From assembly GCA_020726505.1 (NCBI GenBank), contig JAHLEZ010000011.1, forward strand, positions 1,798,001-1,862,000: a stretch of 64,000 bases of DNA. The letters run 5' to 3'. Origin of the DNA: Leptodontidium sp. MPI-SDFR-AT-0119 (taxonomy: Eukaryota; Ascomycota; Leotiomycetes; Helotiales; Leptodontidiaceae). The position numbers and the translations under genes are program-made. This document shows, piece after piece, positions 1 through 11,324 of this stretch (positions are counted from its first letter, which is position 1; every line of letters starts with the position of its first letter). The notes beneath the pieces were generated by a model. The model was not told where the DNA came from. It did not search any database and saw nothing but the letters and a program-made list of their open reading frames with translations.

Positions 1-240
1 TCAAACAAAACTTCAATGTTTGGGCTCGGCTAGACGACAGGGTTCGCTTGCTCCACCATCCACGCTAGGCAGGTTTAGGTAGTATTTCATAGTTCCAACA
101 GTTAAGTAATTAACAGGTTCTCTCCAACAAAGAAGTCAGACTTCAAATTTTCACTTCTGATACTACTAGCGGCAGGATCTTACTCGTTTCGACCTTTCAT
201 TCGGGGATATTCCACCCCGCTTACTATCTACACAATGGTA
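1..240. other. Intergenic, 3' flank of the Prp2-like gene
   Basis: No open frame or RNA motif is recognisable. The segment lies downstream of the minus-strand helicase gene and should hold its 3' untranslated region. Confidence 0.4.
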
Positions 241-3200
241 TCACATCCTGCTCTTCGGCATTTTCTTGTCCTCCAAGGCATCTAGATCTTTCTTCTTATG
301 GTAATGCGGCGCTGCCTCATGCAGCCACTCCGGTTTGATTGGCATGCAATTCCGCATGTACTCCTTCGTCGTTTGCACTAGCTCGTAGTATAGGACCATC
401 TTGATTGGGGGGTTGGAGTCCATCAACACTGACGAAGGGTGGATGTGTACGGTGGTGTTGTTCTTGACGGTTCGGTAGCTGTCTCCACCTCGCTGTATTC
501 GAGCTGCGTTAGGGAAGAAGCCCGCGGTGATGGCTTTCTGGATGGGGACCAAATCGGCCGCTCCCACACTGGACATGGAGACTTCGACTCGCTCGCAGAG
601 CTTGGCGATTTGATCTCTGATATCGCGTGCACGGGTCAGCGACCTCTGCTGGAGGAAGTTCTCCTTTGACCAGATCGGGCTGAAATCGTTGTCTACCCAT
701 TGATTCCAGATATTGAGGAGAGTGAGGTGGTCGCCCCCCTCCTTCACAGTGAACCTTGCCCGAGCGCTGTCAGCGTGTAGCTTCTTGTCCTTGGGTCGGA
801 AGAACAGTGCAGCTGCCTCGCTCAACATCGAGACAATTGACAGCACTTCCTCGACGCATCCAAGCTTGTCCGCTGCGAGAACGGACTTTGCCAGCATGAT
901 ATCCATAGGGAACTCTGCCATTTTACGACCAAGCGAAGTCAACTCTCCATTGTGGTTCAGTGCTTGCAGGGCGAAGAGTTGATTAAGTGCACCGATCAGT
1001 GTTTCCGTTGGAGGAGGATCCATGAATTCAAATTCGAGCAAGTCGTTGATACCCAGCGATTTCAACAGCAAGACGATACCATTCAGATTGGTCCTCTGGA
1101 TTTCTGGGGTTGTACTTTCCTCCATCTCGTTCATGAATGCCCATTTGGTGTACAGTCGGAAACACTTTCCAGGGCCAACACGACCCGCACGACCACTTCT
1201 CTGATTTGCAGATGCGCGCGAACACGGCACAGCCACCAATTGAGACATTCCGGTTGCTGGGTTGTAGTTGTTCTCCTTGACAAATCCTGGGTCGATAACA
1301 TAAACGATACCATCGATTGTAAGACTGGTTTCGGCAATGTTGGTAGCTAGGACAACTTTGCGAGCGCCATTTGGCGTCGGCTCAAAGATCTTGCTCTGCA
1401 ATTCCGACGGCAAATTTGCGTAAATGGGACACACAATCAATTCGGCGGCCCTGTTCCCTAGCTTTCTCGAGATCTCCGTGATATTTTGCTCTGCTGCTTC
1501 AATTTCATCCTGACCTGTCAAGAAGACTAGGATATCACCTTTTCCTTGTGAGGTATGGATTTGAAAGACAGTAGTGATGGCTGCGGCCAGGTAATTGGCC
1601 TCGGGCTGTGGCGTGTAATGAATATCGACAGGATATCGTCGACCAGGAATGTTAAAAATGGGAGCATCATCGAAGAACTCGCTAAATCTCGTTGCGTTCA
1701 TGGTTGCGGAGGAGATGAGAATTTTCATCTCAGGTCGAGCCCGAGAAAGATCCTTGATGAGGGTGAGGAGGATGTCGGTGTGGACGGTTCTCTCATGCGC
1801 CTCATCAATCATGAGAGCCGAATAAGCACCAAGATCCGGCTCTGTCATAAATTCTCGCAGTAGCATACCATCGGTCATGTACTTTAAGATGGTCTTGTCG
1901 CTTGTGGAATCCTCGAAACGAATAGAGTATCCAACCTCATTTCCAACCTTCACTCCCATCTCGTCTGCAACACGTGCGGCAACACTCATAGCTGCGACTC
2001 GACGAGGTTGAGTACAGCCTACTTTTAGGCCATCTTTCGTGTAACCAGCTTCATGGAGATATTGCGGCAGTTGAGTGGTCTTTCCACTTCCAGTCTCTCC
2101 AACAATAACCAAAATCTGGTGTTCTTCAAGGGCAGCCAAAAACTGATCTCGGTAGGCGTAGATAGGCAAGCTTTTCCGTGTCTCTTCCATAGATAATGCC
2201 TTCGTCTCAGCGGCCTTCAATTGTTCAGAGAGAAATCTCTCTTCCTTGCTCAACCCTTTGCCCTCCCCAGGAAGTGCTGCATCCTGAATCCATTTGATAC
2301 CCTGCTCGGCATCCAGAACGTAGTCGTACTCATTGTCGTCGTTCCGCTCCCGACTCTGAATCTGTGCCTTAGCCTTGGAGGCTTGCTCTCTCTCCCACTC
2401 ATCGTGTTCCGTGACCATTTTCTCCTGACCATATTCATCCCTGTCAACATATCGCTTGTACATAGCCTCCTCTTTCTTCTTTTTGTCAATTTTCCCTTTT
2501 TCCGTAATATAATCGTCAGGCATTGCATACCCATCAAGATGGTCATCGATTCGAAGTCGCTCTTCAGCGATTCGCAGGACCTCTCTATTCTTAGCGAATT
2601 CTGCTTTCTCCCTCTCCGTCAACCTCGCGCCACTTCGCAATTCTTCAGTTTCCTCCGCAACTTGTTTCCTCAACAGCGCCAATCGTTCGGTCTCGCGCTT
2701 TTTCAGGTAGTCCTGTCGTGATCTCTCTCGTAGATCTGGCATAGCTGCACTTCTTGCAGCAGCATCTTCAGCTAAAGCTCTCCGTTGAGCTAGAATGGTC
2801 CCTTCTCTAGTAGATGACCGATCCTCCACAATCTTCTTCGTCTTATCCGCATCTTTCGCATGCAGTCTTTGCACAAATGCATCCTTCTCTGCCTGGTCCT
2901 TCCGCCTCTCTCTTTCCTCGTCGTCCAGTCCATCGTCCACTTCCTCATCCTCATGTGAAGTCTTCACGCGTTTCGAGGCTGACTCCTGGAACTCCGGCTC
3001 TGGTTCGGAAATGTACTCCTCATCGCCCCATCGATCCTCGAAATCTGCCTCGTTCACATCGCGTTTGCGAATGGTCTTCGACCGGTGTTCCTCGCGCCTT
3101 GGAGATCGTTCCTTTTCTCGTCGGGGCGACCTTTCTCTTTCTCGACTTCGGTCCCTGTGCTTTTCTCTGCGAGATGATTTCTCGCCGTGGCGTCGCTTTT

Positions 3201-3279
3201 CTTTCTTTCTCTCTACAACTTTCGTAGGTCCCAGATCATCATCTTCCATAGGAAGGAGGGCGTACTTCTTGCCGCTCAT
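241..3279 (-). CDS. prp2: Pre-mRNA-splicing DEAH-box ATP-dependent RNA helicase, Prp2/DHX16 type
   Basis: Single-exon gene of 1012 residues. The first ~350 residues are charged (Lys/Arg/Glu/Asp, RS-like), as in DHX16/Cdc28 homologues. The helicase core follows: Walker [10 protein letters not shown] near 394-402, DEAH at 492-495, SAT near 524-526, QRSGRAGR near 693-700, then the HA2 and OB-fold C-terminal domains ending in a basic KKMPKSRM tail. The C-terminal half matches the Prp2/DHX16 branch better than Prp16, Prp22 or Prp43, for example the [10 protein letters not shown] and GFFPNAAR segments. By family knowledge Prp2 remodels the activated spliceosome before the first transesterification, in the nucleus. 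The start MSGKK is the first ATG of the frame. It is transcribed divergently from the ER DnaJ gene. Assignment to Prp2 rather than a close paralogue rests on recalled family similarity. Confidence 0.93.
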   Translation of the reverse strand: MSGKKYALLPMEDDDLGPTKVVERKKEKRRHGEKSSRREKHRDRSRERERSPRREKERSPRREEHRSKTIRKRDVNEADFEDRWGDEEYISEPEPEFQESASKRVKTSHEDEEVDDGLDDEERERRKDQAEKDAFVQRLHAKDADKTKKIVEDRSSTREGTILAQRRALAEDAAARSAAMPDLRERSRQDYLKKRETERLALLRKQVAEETEELRSGARLTEREKAEFAKNREVLRIAEERLRIDDHLDGYAMPDDYITEKGKIDKKKKEEAMYKRYVDRDEYGQEKMVTEHDEWEREQASKAKAQIQSRERNDDNEYDYVLDAEQGIKWIQDAALPGEGKGLSKEERFLSEQLKAAETKALSMEETRKSLPIYAYRDQFLAALEEHQILVIVGETGSGKTTQLPQYLHEAGYTKDGLKVGCTQPRRVAAMSVAARVADEMGVKVGNEVGYSIRFEDSTSDKTILKYMTDGMLLREFMTEPDLGAYSALMIDEAHERTVHTDILLTLIKDLSRARPEMKILISSATMNATRFSEFFDDAPIFNIPGRRYPVDIHYTPQPEANYLAAAITTVFQIHTSQGKGDILVFLTGQDEIEAAEQNITEISRKLGNRAAELIVCPIYANLPSELQSKIFEPTPNGARKVVLATNIAETSLTIDGIVYVIDPGFVKENNYNPATGMSQLVAVPCSRASANQRSGRAGRVGPGKCFRLYTKWAFMNEMEESTTPEIQRTNLNGIVLLLKSLGINDLLEFEFMDPPPTETLIGALNQLFALQALNHNGELTSLGRKMAEFPMDIMLAKSVLAADKLGCVEEVLSIVSMLSEAAALFFRPKDKKLHADSARARFTVKEGGDHLTLLNIWNQWVDNDFSPIWSKENFLQQRSLTRARDIRDQIAKLCERVEVSMSSVGAADLVPIQKAITAGFFPNAARIQRGGDSYRTVKNNTTVHIHPSSVLMDSNPPIKMVLYYELVQTTKEYMRNCMPIKPEWLHEAAPHYHKKKDLDALEDKKMPKSRM

Positions 3280-3765
3280 GATTGTTGACGAGGGCTAGGT
3301 TAGATGGCTATCAAAAGCTGCTTAAATAATTGGCACAGTTCTGCAGGTCACGGAAGTGTTGAAGACCAGGCTTGATAGAAGAGAAGAACGAAGGAGTGAA
3401 TGGCGCGAAGAAAACATATAAATCCATTCACGCGAGGTTGCAGTTCTGCCTTCTCTCAAAACTGCTAAGCTTTGGCGGCCGGAATAACGTTTTATCCGAA
3501 TCCCTGGGCCTGCATGTCAATTCATCCCGTCCGTAAGAGACCAGCGTGTCAGTATCGGGTATCTGCCCGCCAAAATAAATCTGGCCGCCCATTCCACCCT
3601 TCTTCTAGATTTCCCCAGACCATTGTTGAGAACACTCCACATTCACTTCTGATATTCCCAGGTCCAGGAGTTTACACATTCTTTCTGATGCTTAATCCTA
3701 TTTATTCAATTGAAATTTGTTAAAGCTCTAAGCTTTTCTAGGAGCAGGCGTAAGGAGGCGCAAAG
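3280..3765. promoter_or_regulatory. Divergent intergenic region (helicase / ER DnaJ)
   Basis: 486 bp between the two divergent start codons (3279 on minus, 3766 on plus), so it should carry both promoters. I see no distinctive operator or repeat. The role is inferred from gene orientation only. Confidence 0.5.
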
Positions 3766-5151
3766 ATGTGGTTCCCTTCGACTTCCCTCTTGCTGCTATG
3801 CGTATTCTGCATGATACAAATAGCTGTTTGCGCAGAGGACTTCTACAAAGTAAGTTATTACTTCTCTATTTCTCTCTAAACAATGCTAATTCCTCACAGC
3901 TACTTGGGATAGATAAGCACGCATCAGACAAAGATATCAAGCGCGCATACCGAGTACTCAGCAAGAAATACCACCCCGATAAGAACCCGTACAGCTTCCC
4001 TCATCTCAGTCAATTCGGACGATTCAATTGCACAATTTACTAACACTGGAAGTAGTGGAAACGAGAGCGCGAAACAGAAATTCGTTGAAGTCGCAGAAGC
4101 CTACGAAGCCCTTTCCGACCCCGAATCCCGCAAAATCTACGACCAATACGGACACGAGGGCTTAAAACAACGCCAACAAGGCGGTCAAGGAGGCGGGCAT
4201 CATGATCCCTTTGACATGTTCTCGCGATTCTTCGGTGGTGGTGGAGGAGGACATTTCGGACAGCAAGGGCAGAGACGAGGCCCAGACATGGAAGTCCGAG
4301 TCGGTGTTCCTCTGAAGGATTTCTACAATGGGCATACGACCGAGTTCCAATTGGAGAAACAGCAGATCTGCGACGAATGCGACGGGTCTGGGAGTGAAGA
4401 TGGGCAGGTTGATACTTGTAATGTGTGCCATGGCCATGGTGTGCAGATCAAGAAGCACATGCTTGCGCCAGGAATCTTCCAACAGGTACAGGTTTCTTGC
4501 GACGCTTGTGGGGGCCAGGGCAAAACGATCAAGCATAAATGTCCTGTCTGCAGCGGAAACAGAGTGGTGCGGAAGGTCGTCACACATCCCTTGGTTGTTG
4601 ACAAGGGAGCGCCAAAGGGACACAGAATCGACTACGACGGCGAGGCAGATGAGAGCCCGGATTACGTGGCAGGCACTTTGCGCGTGACGCTTGTAGAGAA
4701 GGAAGCGAACTTGGATGAGGACAACGAATTAAGGGTCGACGGAACATTCTTCAGACGCAAGGGCGACGATTTGTACTGGAAAGAAGTCCTATCACTCAGA
4801 GAGGCCTGGATGGGATCCTGGACACGAAATCTAACCCATCTCGACGGCCACATCGTCGCTCTAACCCGCAAACGCGGCGAGCCCATCCAACCCGGACAAA
4901 TCGAGCGGGTAAAAGGGGAAGGTATGCCAAAATGGCACGAGGATGGCGATAGCGTCTACCACACCACTGAATTTGGCGACCTAATCGTCGAGTACCAGGT
5001 CATATTGCCGGACCAGATGGAGAAGGGCATGGAGAAAGATTTCTGGGCCCTGTGGGAAAAGTGGAGGAAGAAGAATGGCGTGGATTTGCAGGCTGATAGC
5101 GAGAGGCCGCATGGTCCTGTCTCGTCACAGAACGGGAAGGACGAATTGTGA
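3766..5151 (+). CDS. scj1: ER-luminal DnaJ (type I Hsp40) with C-terminal KDEL, Scj1-like
   Basis: Exons 3766-3849, 3900-3988 and 4056-5151 give 422 residues. Both introns are short (50 and 67 nt) and the second has a perfect TACTAAC branch site. Residues 1-23 form a signal peptide ([16 protein letters not shown]). The J domain follows directly, with the HPD signature in [10 protein letters not shown] Gly/Phe-rich linker comes next, then four CxxCxGxG-type zinc motifs ([31 protein letters not shown]) and the C-terminal substrate-binding domains. The last four residues are KDEL, the ER retrieval signal. By family knowledge it acts as co-chaperone of BiP/Kar2 in folding and degradation of ER proteins. 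Without splicing the J domain would be split from the rest. The frame closes exactly on this model. Confidence 0.93.
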
Positions 5152-5919
5152 TATATGTAACACTAGAGTAGACGGCGATTTTCAGTCAAATCTAGAAATT
5201 TTCTTAGCAATTGGTGACATTTCTTATTGTATTTTTTACGCGTGGTTAGGCTGCAATGGAAGTCTATTGCTGCAGATGACCTTGTTATCTGTGCGAAAAG
5301 CGGCATAGCCGCACCCTATATGACTATCGTATGTTGTGAAATGTATTCACGACTTTTCGTAGTAGGGATAAAGCTGTTTCTTCTATAGAAAACTTTTTTC
5401 AAGGGGCATCATAATAACAAGCGAGAGTCTCTGCTAATATTTGCAACTCTGCCTTCGATACTCACTACGAATTCTCCCCAGGTAGAGAGCGTCAGTCACT
5501 TTATGATTACGAATATTTCTTTGTTTTGTTATATCTACATGGTAGTTTTGGGAGTTTTAGTCAGTGGTTTTATTCTAACAAATGCGCTTCCGAACCATCC
5601 TGTGTTTCCCTCTAAGCGAGGAGAGGGCATATTGGGTATCCTTGATGATATGCCAGTTCATGGGCAAAGACACAGCTCGCTTATAGTATAGTGTAGTATT
5701 ACGTGTAAATTTGTATGTAAGTAGCGTAAAGGGAAATAAGAGACTCGTAAAAGCGCTCAACCAAACTCGGCGGGTATTTCAAGTTCAACACCCCCTTTCC
5801 AAAACCCTTCCGACTCTCAGCTCATGTCCCAACCAACTCCAACGACATTAAAACTCTCTCCAATCCATCATCCACTATCCCCTTCCTCGCCCTATGCCCG
5901 TCGACTCCACCTCGTGGAT
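5152..5919. other. Convergent intergenic region
   Basis: Lies between the 3' ends of the DnaJ and MARVEL-like genes. It holds only short, unconvincing frames and is presumably two 3' untranslated regions. Confidence 0.4.
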
Positions 5920-6582
5920 CTAGTATCTACGATACCACTTCCGCCTCCCATGATGCGCAGAATCCACATGTGCAGTCCTCGTCCGTCGACGACTAACCCA
6001 CCATCCCAGAATAGCACTCGCCAAAAAGAATATAGATGCCAAGAAGAGGAAGGCAATAGTCGCCTTGAACTTATCACAAGCGCCACCATGCGTGATGCCG
6101 TGCCAGTTCCACACACTGCCGCACTGCTTGTCGTAGTGGGCCAGCAGACCGAACGCTACCATGGTGCCGATGAAGAGGAAGAGGTCGACGGGCCAGTGCA
6201 TGAAGGACGTCATGAAAGGGAGGAGGAAGAGGAGACTGAAGAGTATCCCGAGTGCGGCGATCACTTCAACGTAGATGAAGCGTTTGCGGGAACCGGCTGG
6301 TGGGTAGGTTAGCACGGGCTTGGTTTGCGGATTATGGAGATGTTCTGAGAGGGGATGGGGACTTTGGGGATATGTGTTCTAGGATAAGGAATAGGGAGGT
6401 GGGCTGACCTGATGAGTGACGTGTGTTGTGGAGGTATTCGCCATTGAGACCAGCGACGACGCATGTGAATGCCAGCTATTTGGGTTGTTAGTGATGAAGA
6501 TTGATCTTTGGATTTGATAGGGAAGTAGGCTTACCTCACCGATGCGCAAGCAAAGGGAGAGGATGTCTGTCAAGATCATCAT
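5920..6582 (-). CDS. MARVEL-like integral membrane protein, four predicted membrane spans
   Basis: Exons 6582-6535, 6475-6409 and 6296-5920 give 163 residues. The short first exon encodes MMILTDILSLCLRIGE, then LAFTCVVAGLNGEYL, then GSRKRFIYVEVIAALG and two further hydrophobic spans, ending in a basic tail. All three exon joins preserve frame with GT-AG borders. The pattern of four hydrophobic segments, with NGEYL after the first, a charged RFIYVE before the second and a conserved Cys/Trp loop before the fourth, is typical of fungal MARVEL-domain proteins. These are generally plasma-membrane or eisosome-associated proteins (family knowledge). No specific function can be assigned. Confidence 0.75.
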
Positions 6583-8266
6583 GGCGGCTTTGTGGAGTGT
6601 GATTCTGGGACTTTGGGTATTGAAAGTGTATGGCTTAGAGTTCAAAGACGGAGCTGCATCTGGAGGGGACGAGGATAGTATTTGTAGCAAGCACACTTCA
6701 AACCAGCAAGTGGCCAACAGCCAGCCAACACTGACAAAGCCCAGCTTAACAACAGCAGCCAAACATACGATGATGCAACACAAGTTCTTTCCGTCCCTGT
6801 GTGACGCAGCGCATAATTTCCCACATCGTGAAAAACAGGAGCCTGCCAGCCAGCCTAGCTCGAATCCAAGGCTTTCCAGATTGGCACACCGTCCATGCCT
6901 GACTCAAAGCTACGAGGCCTTTCCTTCTCTTCGTTCCACGTCTCACCACTCTACCCCGACCCACCCCAGCTGAATGAAATCTGGGGAAAGCTACCACACC
7001 GCAAATATGCAGCCTATGGGACTGGTAAACAAGAGCCTCTTTCCTTGATTTGTGGCGCGCGCTCTGCACTTTACTGTGGCGTCCGTGTATCTGAAACACA
7101 AATCCTTGTCCAGGATATCCTATTGAAGAAGAACAAAAGCGCTACTTTCGTCATCACGAACAGCTGCTGGAGGGAACTTGACAGCAACGCGAACGCAAGC
7201 GAAAACCAAGCAGCAGAATGTGATGTGATGAGAAGTTCAAATCAGGTGTGGTGCAAAGAAACAAGCAGATCTGAAATATGACTGGGTGTTGTGAGAAGTG
7301 GGTTGAGCAATCAAAACTCGAGTGAATGAGCACCTGATGTTCTGGTGGCCGCCCTGCCCTGGGCCCGGGCCCCATCCACTTGGAAGTCAGGGCAACAAAC
7401 TTGGCGAGAATGAAGGAGATCCTTCCGGATCGACGATATTCTTTACAATAGAACTGGTGATGCTTAACCGACTGACGACAGCTCACTGTTGTTGCACGGA
7501 ATGGGACTTGCGGAAGGGAAAGCATGGGCATGGTTGGCACTTGGATCAGTTGTTTGGAGGGAAAGTTGACATGTTGTTGGAAGAAACTCCGTTGGCCAAG
7601 TTTAGCGGTAGCTTGACGGTTGCCGTGGCTGACGACGTGTGGCTGATCACTTGGGCTTGGGCATGGGGAGGAAAGTCTCGATTGGAGTTCCCCTCTTTTC
7701 ATATATTTAGTTCGAAGATCTCGCCTGTTTGGAGTTTATTATTGTTCTGGAGGTGTGGCGCATGACTTGGCTTTTGTTAAAGTGCTGACGTCGGAAGGGG
7801 AATCGACATGACCGCAGGGCACAATCACCAGGGTTTTGGGGAACACAAGACAAGGGCTTGGACGTCGTGAAATATTTCAATCCGTATCAAGTTTTGCCAA
7901 CTTTATACAGAAGTCTACTGGTTCCGTCGATTCTGTCTGTTCCTGTGCTTGGACAGGCTCAATGCATCCACCTTCCAAGTTTCCATGTCGAGTATTTCGA
8001 TTTCCTGCTGCTGGTATCAACATAGAATTGAAGGTAGTTGGTGGAATCGATATGCCTTGATTAGCACTAGACCCATTGGAGCAGCTCATTGCTCTTCAGT
8101 CCTTCCTCTAGGCCTTTTGGCCTCAAATGGCTTAGTAGCTTTTTGGTCTCATATTTTCATCTCCTTCCCTTACTCATACAACGTCCAATCTTCCACCACA
8201 GAATTATTGGACTGTGATCCGTTCTGTTCGGATAACAAGCTCCTCGGCTATGATAACTGCGTCTAG
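6583..8266. other. Long intergenic region, no gene supported
   Basis: 1.68 kb upstream of the MARVEL-like gene and downstream of the aquaporin gene. It contains several open frames of 60-180 codons on both strands, but none shows a recognisable domain, splice-consistent extension or sensible composition. It includes a GC-rich stretch near 7350-7375. Confidence 0.4.
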
Positions 8267-9415
8267 TTAAACCTTTCCTGACGAGCCTTGGACTTTCGAA
8301 GCGGCCCTCTCTAGAGCTTTTTCCCGGTGGTACGGAGGAGCAATATGATAGACGATCGTTTGCGCCATGGTCCCAGTGATTGGCCCAACCCACCATACCC
8401 ATTGATCTATAGATTATCAGCAAGTGAATAGACCCAAAGAAAAATATGAGATGACTACCCACGTTTGAAGTCACTTCTCGCAACAGCAAAAGCGAAGCAG
8501 CGAGCAGGATTCATGTTTGCTCCAGGGAAACCTTCCGCAATACCGATTGTTGAAAAAGCTGTCAAGCCCAGTACACACCCAACGAGAAGTGGCCCCATCT
8601 TTGGTCCAAACATTTGACCACACCTGGGATCTAGACCGACTCCGAATGCAAGGAAGCTACATAAATCGGTCAGTCTCGAATTCAGCCCTTAGAAGTTAAT
8701 ATCCTACAGCATGATGAATGTTGTTGTTGACTCGATCAGGTACGCTTGACCAACTTCAAGCACTTTGGTGTCTAGCAGACATCCGCCTCCTTGATATCTG
8801 ATAAAGAAGTCAGAAGGGTAATGGTTGTGGACCAGGACATTCTTACGCTGTTGCAAGCTTGCTGCCAAGACTTCCCCTGATCAAAGCACCAGCCGTCGCC
8901 GCTCCAGCAGTCTGGGCGATGAGATAGAGAATTCCTCGAGAGAATCCAGTGAGTCCGGCTGTCATAGTGGCGAATGTAATAACGGGATTGACGTGACCTC
9001 CAGAAGATGGCGCCATCGCAAAAATGAAGAGACTGATCAGGAATATGTTTGTGACACCGACGTAGGCCGCTGGTTGAGTTGTATGGAAATTTCCGATCAC
9101 TATGTCAATCATTCCAGAAAGATAACATAATGCAGTTTCGCCAACAAACTCGATGAACTGGACGGGGTATCAGTTCAGTATCTCTGACACTCATAGCCAT
9201 GGCACAGCACCACTGGGACAAACACTCACGGCTGACTTCCATATGTTGATATCACCCCAGCCATCTGTCAGGTATTGGCTCGCAACTCGTTGCCATTTTG
9301 TCGACTTGACATACCTTCTGGTATCCCGCCGAAGATCCGATGCGAAAGAACCAGGGAACTGAGTTGCTTGTGCCGGGACAAGCCTCCCCTGAGAATTCGA
9401 TATCAGATCCTCCAT
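8267..9415 (-). CDS. Aquaporin / major intrinsic protein with NPV first box
   Basis: Five exons: 9415-9230, 9157-8847, 8797-8708, 8656-8463, 8406-8267, giving 306 residues. The cytoplasmic N-terminus (MEDLISNSQG) is followed by six hydrophobic spans. The first pore box is SGGHVNPVITF, so NPV replaces NPA. The second is GANMNPARCF, a normal NPA followed by the pore Arg. A WVWWVGPITGT span and a charged tail close the protein. All introns have GT-AG borders and the frame closes exactly. By family knowledge these proteins form tetrameric channels for water and sometimes glycerol or other small neutral solutes. The missing loop-D insertion and altered NPA argue against simple assignment to Fps1-type glycerol facilitators. 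Substrate is unknown. Confidence 0.85.
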
Positions 9416-9937
9416 CGTTTGAACTTCTAGAGTTTGACGATACATGCAGGAAATAACACCACAGGACTGAGTGAAAAATACAAAAGAACTACAAAGCAGT
9501 TGAAATAATTTTGCATGCTCGAATTGAACGTGAAAGTCAGCAGAACCTTGCCATGCTAATGATGCGCAATCATGAATAAGCAGAGTCAAAGCTGGGGAGA
9601 TTGCTTCGTAAAATGCTCAGTGGATGGCTACATTGCCCAAATGAGGATGGGTTCCATCTTTATACAAATGGATGAGGCTCAATAATATCCATTTCTTCCC
9701 CCACAGTAGGCTACCGGATATGGCTTTTCTACTGGGCGATGATTTGTTGATGTTGAGCTCTGGATTCTTGGCATATCCGAACCCCGAGCAGGTTGAGGCT
9801 TCGCAGATGACTAAGCAGCCGCGCTCAACAGCCAATCATAGTGAAACATTTCAAATGCATCAATCATCGCGAACTTCACATCTGAATAACCTCAAAGCAT
9901 AACACCACAACAGCCATTGCGCCCCCTCATAGCGACA
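9416..9937. promoter_or_regulatory. Divergent intergenic region (aquaporin / complex I 24 kDa subunit)
   Basis: 522 bp between start codons on opposite strands, so it should contain both promoters. No clear element is recognised. The role is inferred from orientation. Confidence 0.45.
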
Positions 9938-10940
9938 ATGGCATCAAAACTCGCTCCTTTCATATTCCGCACCGTCGGACGACCTGCTCGCATAACTTCA
10001 CGAACGCAATGCCGCTCTTTCATGGCCAGCCCGAGAGTTGCGAGTGATGCCCTCCACGTCGTACGTCTCCCTGAAGCTCCACCAAGCTCGCAGCTACTAA
10101 CAGCTTCAATCACAGCACCGAGATACCCCAGTGAACAATGCCAGTATCCCCTTCAAGTTCACCGAACAGAACAACAAGCTCGTCGATGAGATCCTCAAGA
10201 GATACCCTCCCCAATACAAGAAGGCCGCTGTGATGCCCCTTCTGGACCTCGGACAAAGGCAACATGGATTCTGCAGCTTGAGCGTCATGAACGAGGTTGC
10301 ACGGATGTTGGAGATGCCACCAATGCGTGTGTATGAGGTTGCTACATTCTATACTATGTACAACCGGGATCCAGTCGGAAAGTTCCACGTACAGGCATGC
10401 ACAACGGTAAGGAGAGCCGGAAGCAATGATACTGTTTAGGGGCTGATTATGGATTCATAGACACCCTGCCAACTCGGGGGTTGCGGCAGTGATGTGATTG
10501 TCAAGACGATTTCCGAGCACTTGGGTATTAAGGCAGGACAGACCACGAAAGACGGACTCTTCACATTCGTCGAAGTTGAGTGCCTCGGTGCCTGTGTCAA
10601 TGCACCAATGGTTCAGATCAACGACGATTTCTACGAAGATCTGACCCCCGAAAGCACAGTTGCCCTTTTGACGGCTCTACAAGAAAGCGCAAAGTCAGCG
10701 GAGACCACAGCATCCAGCTCGGATGTTGAGGCCGGAAAGGGTGTGTTGACTGGCGAGGACAAGAACGTCAAGAGCGGAGCAGATGTTGGAAAAGACTCTG
10801 GGAGAATATACAACAAGAACGGAGTGAAGATCCCAGCTCCAGGTCCAATGAGTGGACGGAAGACTTGCGAGAACCTGGCGGGATTGACAAATTTGACGAG
10901 TGAGCCATGGTCAACAGAGGTTTTCCGCAAGGACTTGTAG
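9938..10940 (+). CDS. NADH:ubiquinone oxidoreductase 24 kDa subunit (NDUFV2/NUHM)
   Basis: Exons 9938-10060, 10116-10406 and 10461-10940 give 297 residues. The first exon is a basic, Ser/Arg-rich mitochondrial presequence ([18 protein letters not shown]). The mature part has the thioredoxin-like [2Fe-2S] domain, with ligands in CTTTPC (split by intron 2 after the second Thr) and CLGAC. Other signatures are [27 protein letters not shown] and [11 protein letters not shown]. By family knowledge this subunit binds cluster N1a in the peripheral arm of complex I, next to the 51 kDa flavoprotein. The tail ([21 protein letters not shown]) is typical of fungal homologues. Intron 1 carries a TACTAAC branch site. 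Confidence 0.95.
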
Positions 10941-11324
10941 ACAAGTGTTGGTAATCGAAGAATGTACATATTCCGTCTGTATTTGTGCTCGTTTTCTGGG
11001 TTTCTCTAAATTGCCTTGTGCATTGAGTTCGTGGTCTTGACGTGTTTTACGAAATGTTTCTGGTAAATTCCTGTTGTTAGAAATAGCTCTTCGAGCAAGG
11101 TCTCGACAGCTCTCTGAATTGTTCTTCGAATGTCTACTTTACACTACGATGTTGCTGAAAATTCCGAGGACTTCCATTCAAAATCCAGCAATCGCATCTT
11201 CCACGCAACTTTGGTGAGGCTCAACCGAGACCAGGGGTCATTCAGCTGCGACCTGGAATTTCGAATTCCATCTCTACCTATCACCCATCCATTCCCCGAA
11301 ACCAAATAATCACTCCATCCGACC
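10941..11324. other. Intergenic region
   Basis: 384 bp between the complex I gene and the HET gene on the same strand. No gene is seen. It presumably holds a 3' end and the HET promoter. Confidence 0.4.

Noticed and set aside
2221..3298. Plus-strand frames of 137-167 codons
   Set aside because: Antisense shadows of the charged N-terminal region of the Prp2-like helicase.
7154..7765. Overlapping 147- and 182-codon frames on opposite strands
   Set aside because: No motif, no splice-consistent extension, composition unlike the real genes nearby.
9300..9325. A GTATGT donor inside exon 1 of the aquaporin gene
   Set aside because: Using it with the nearest acceptor introduces a frameshift and stop, while reading through gives KWQRVASQYL, consistent with the family.
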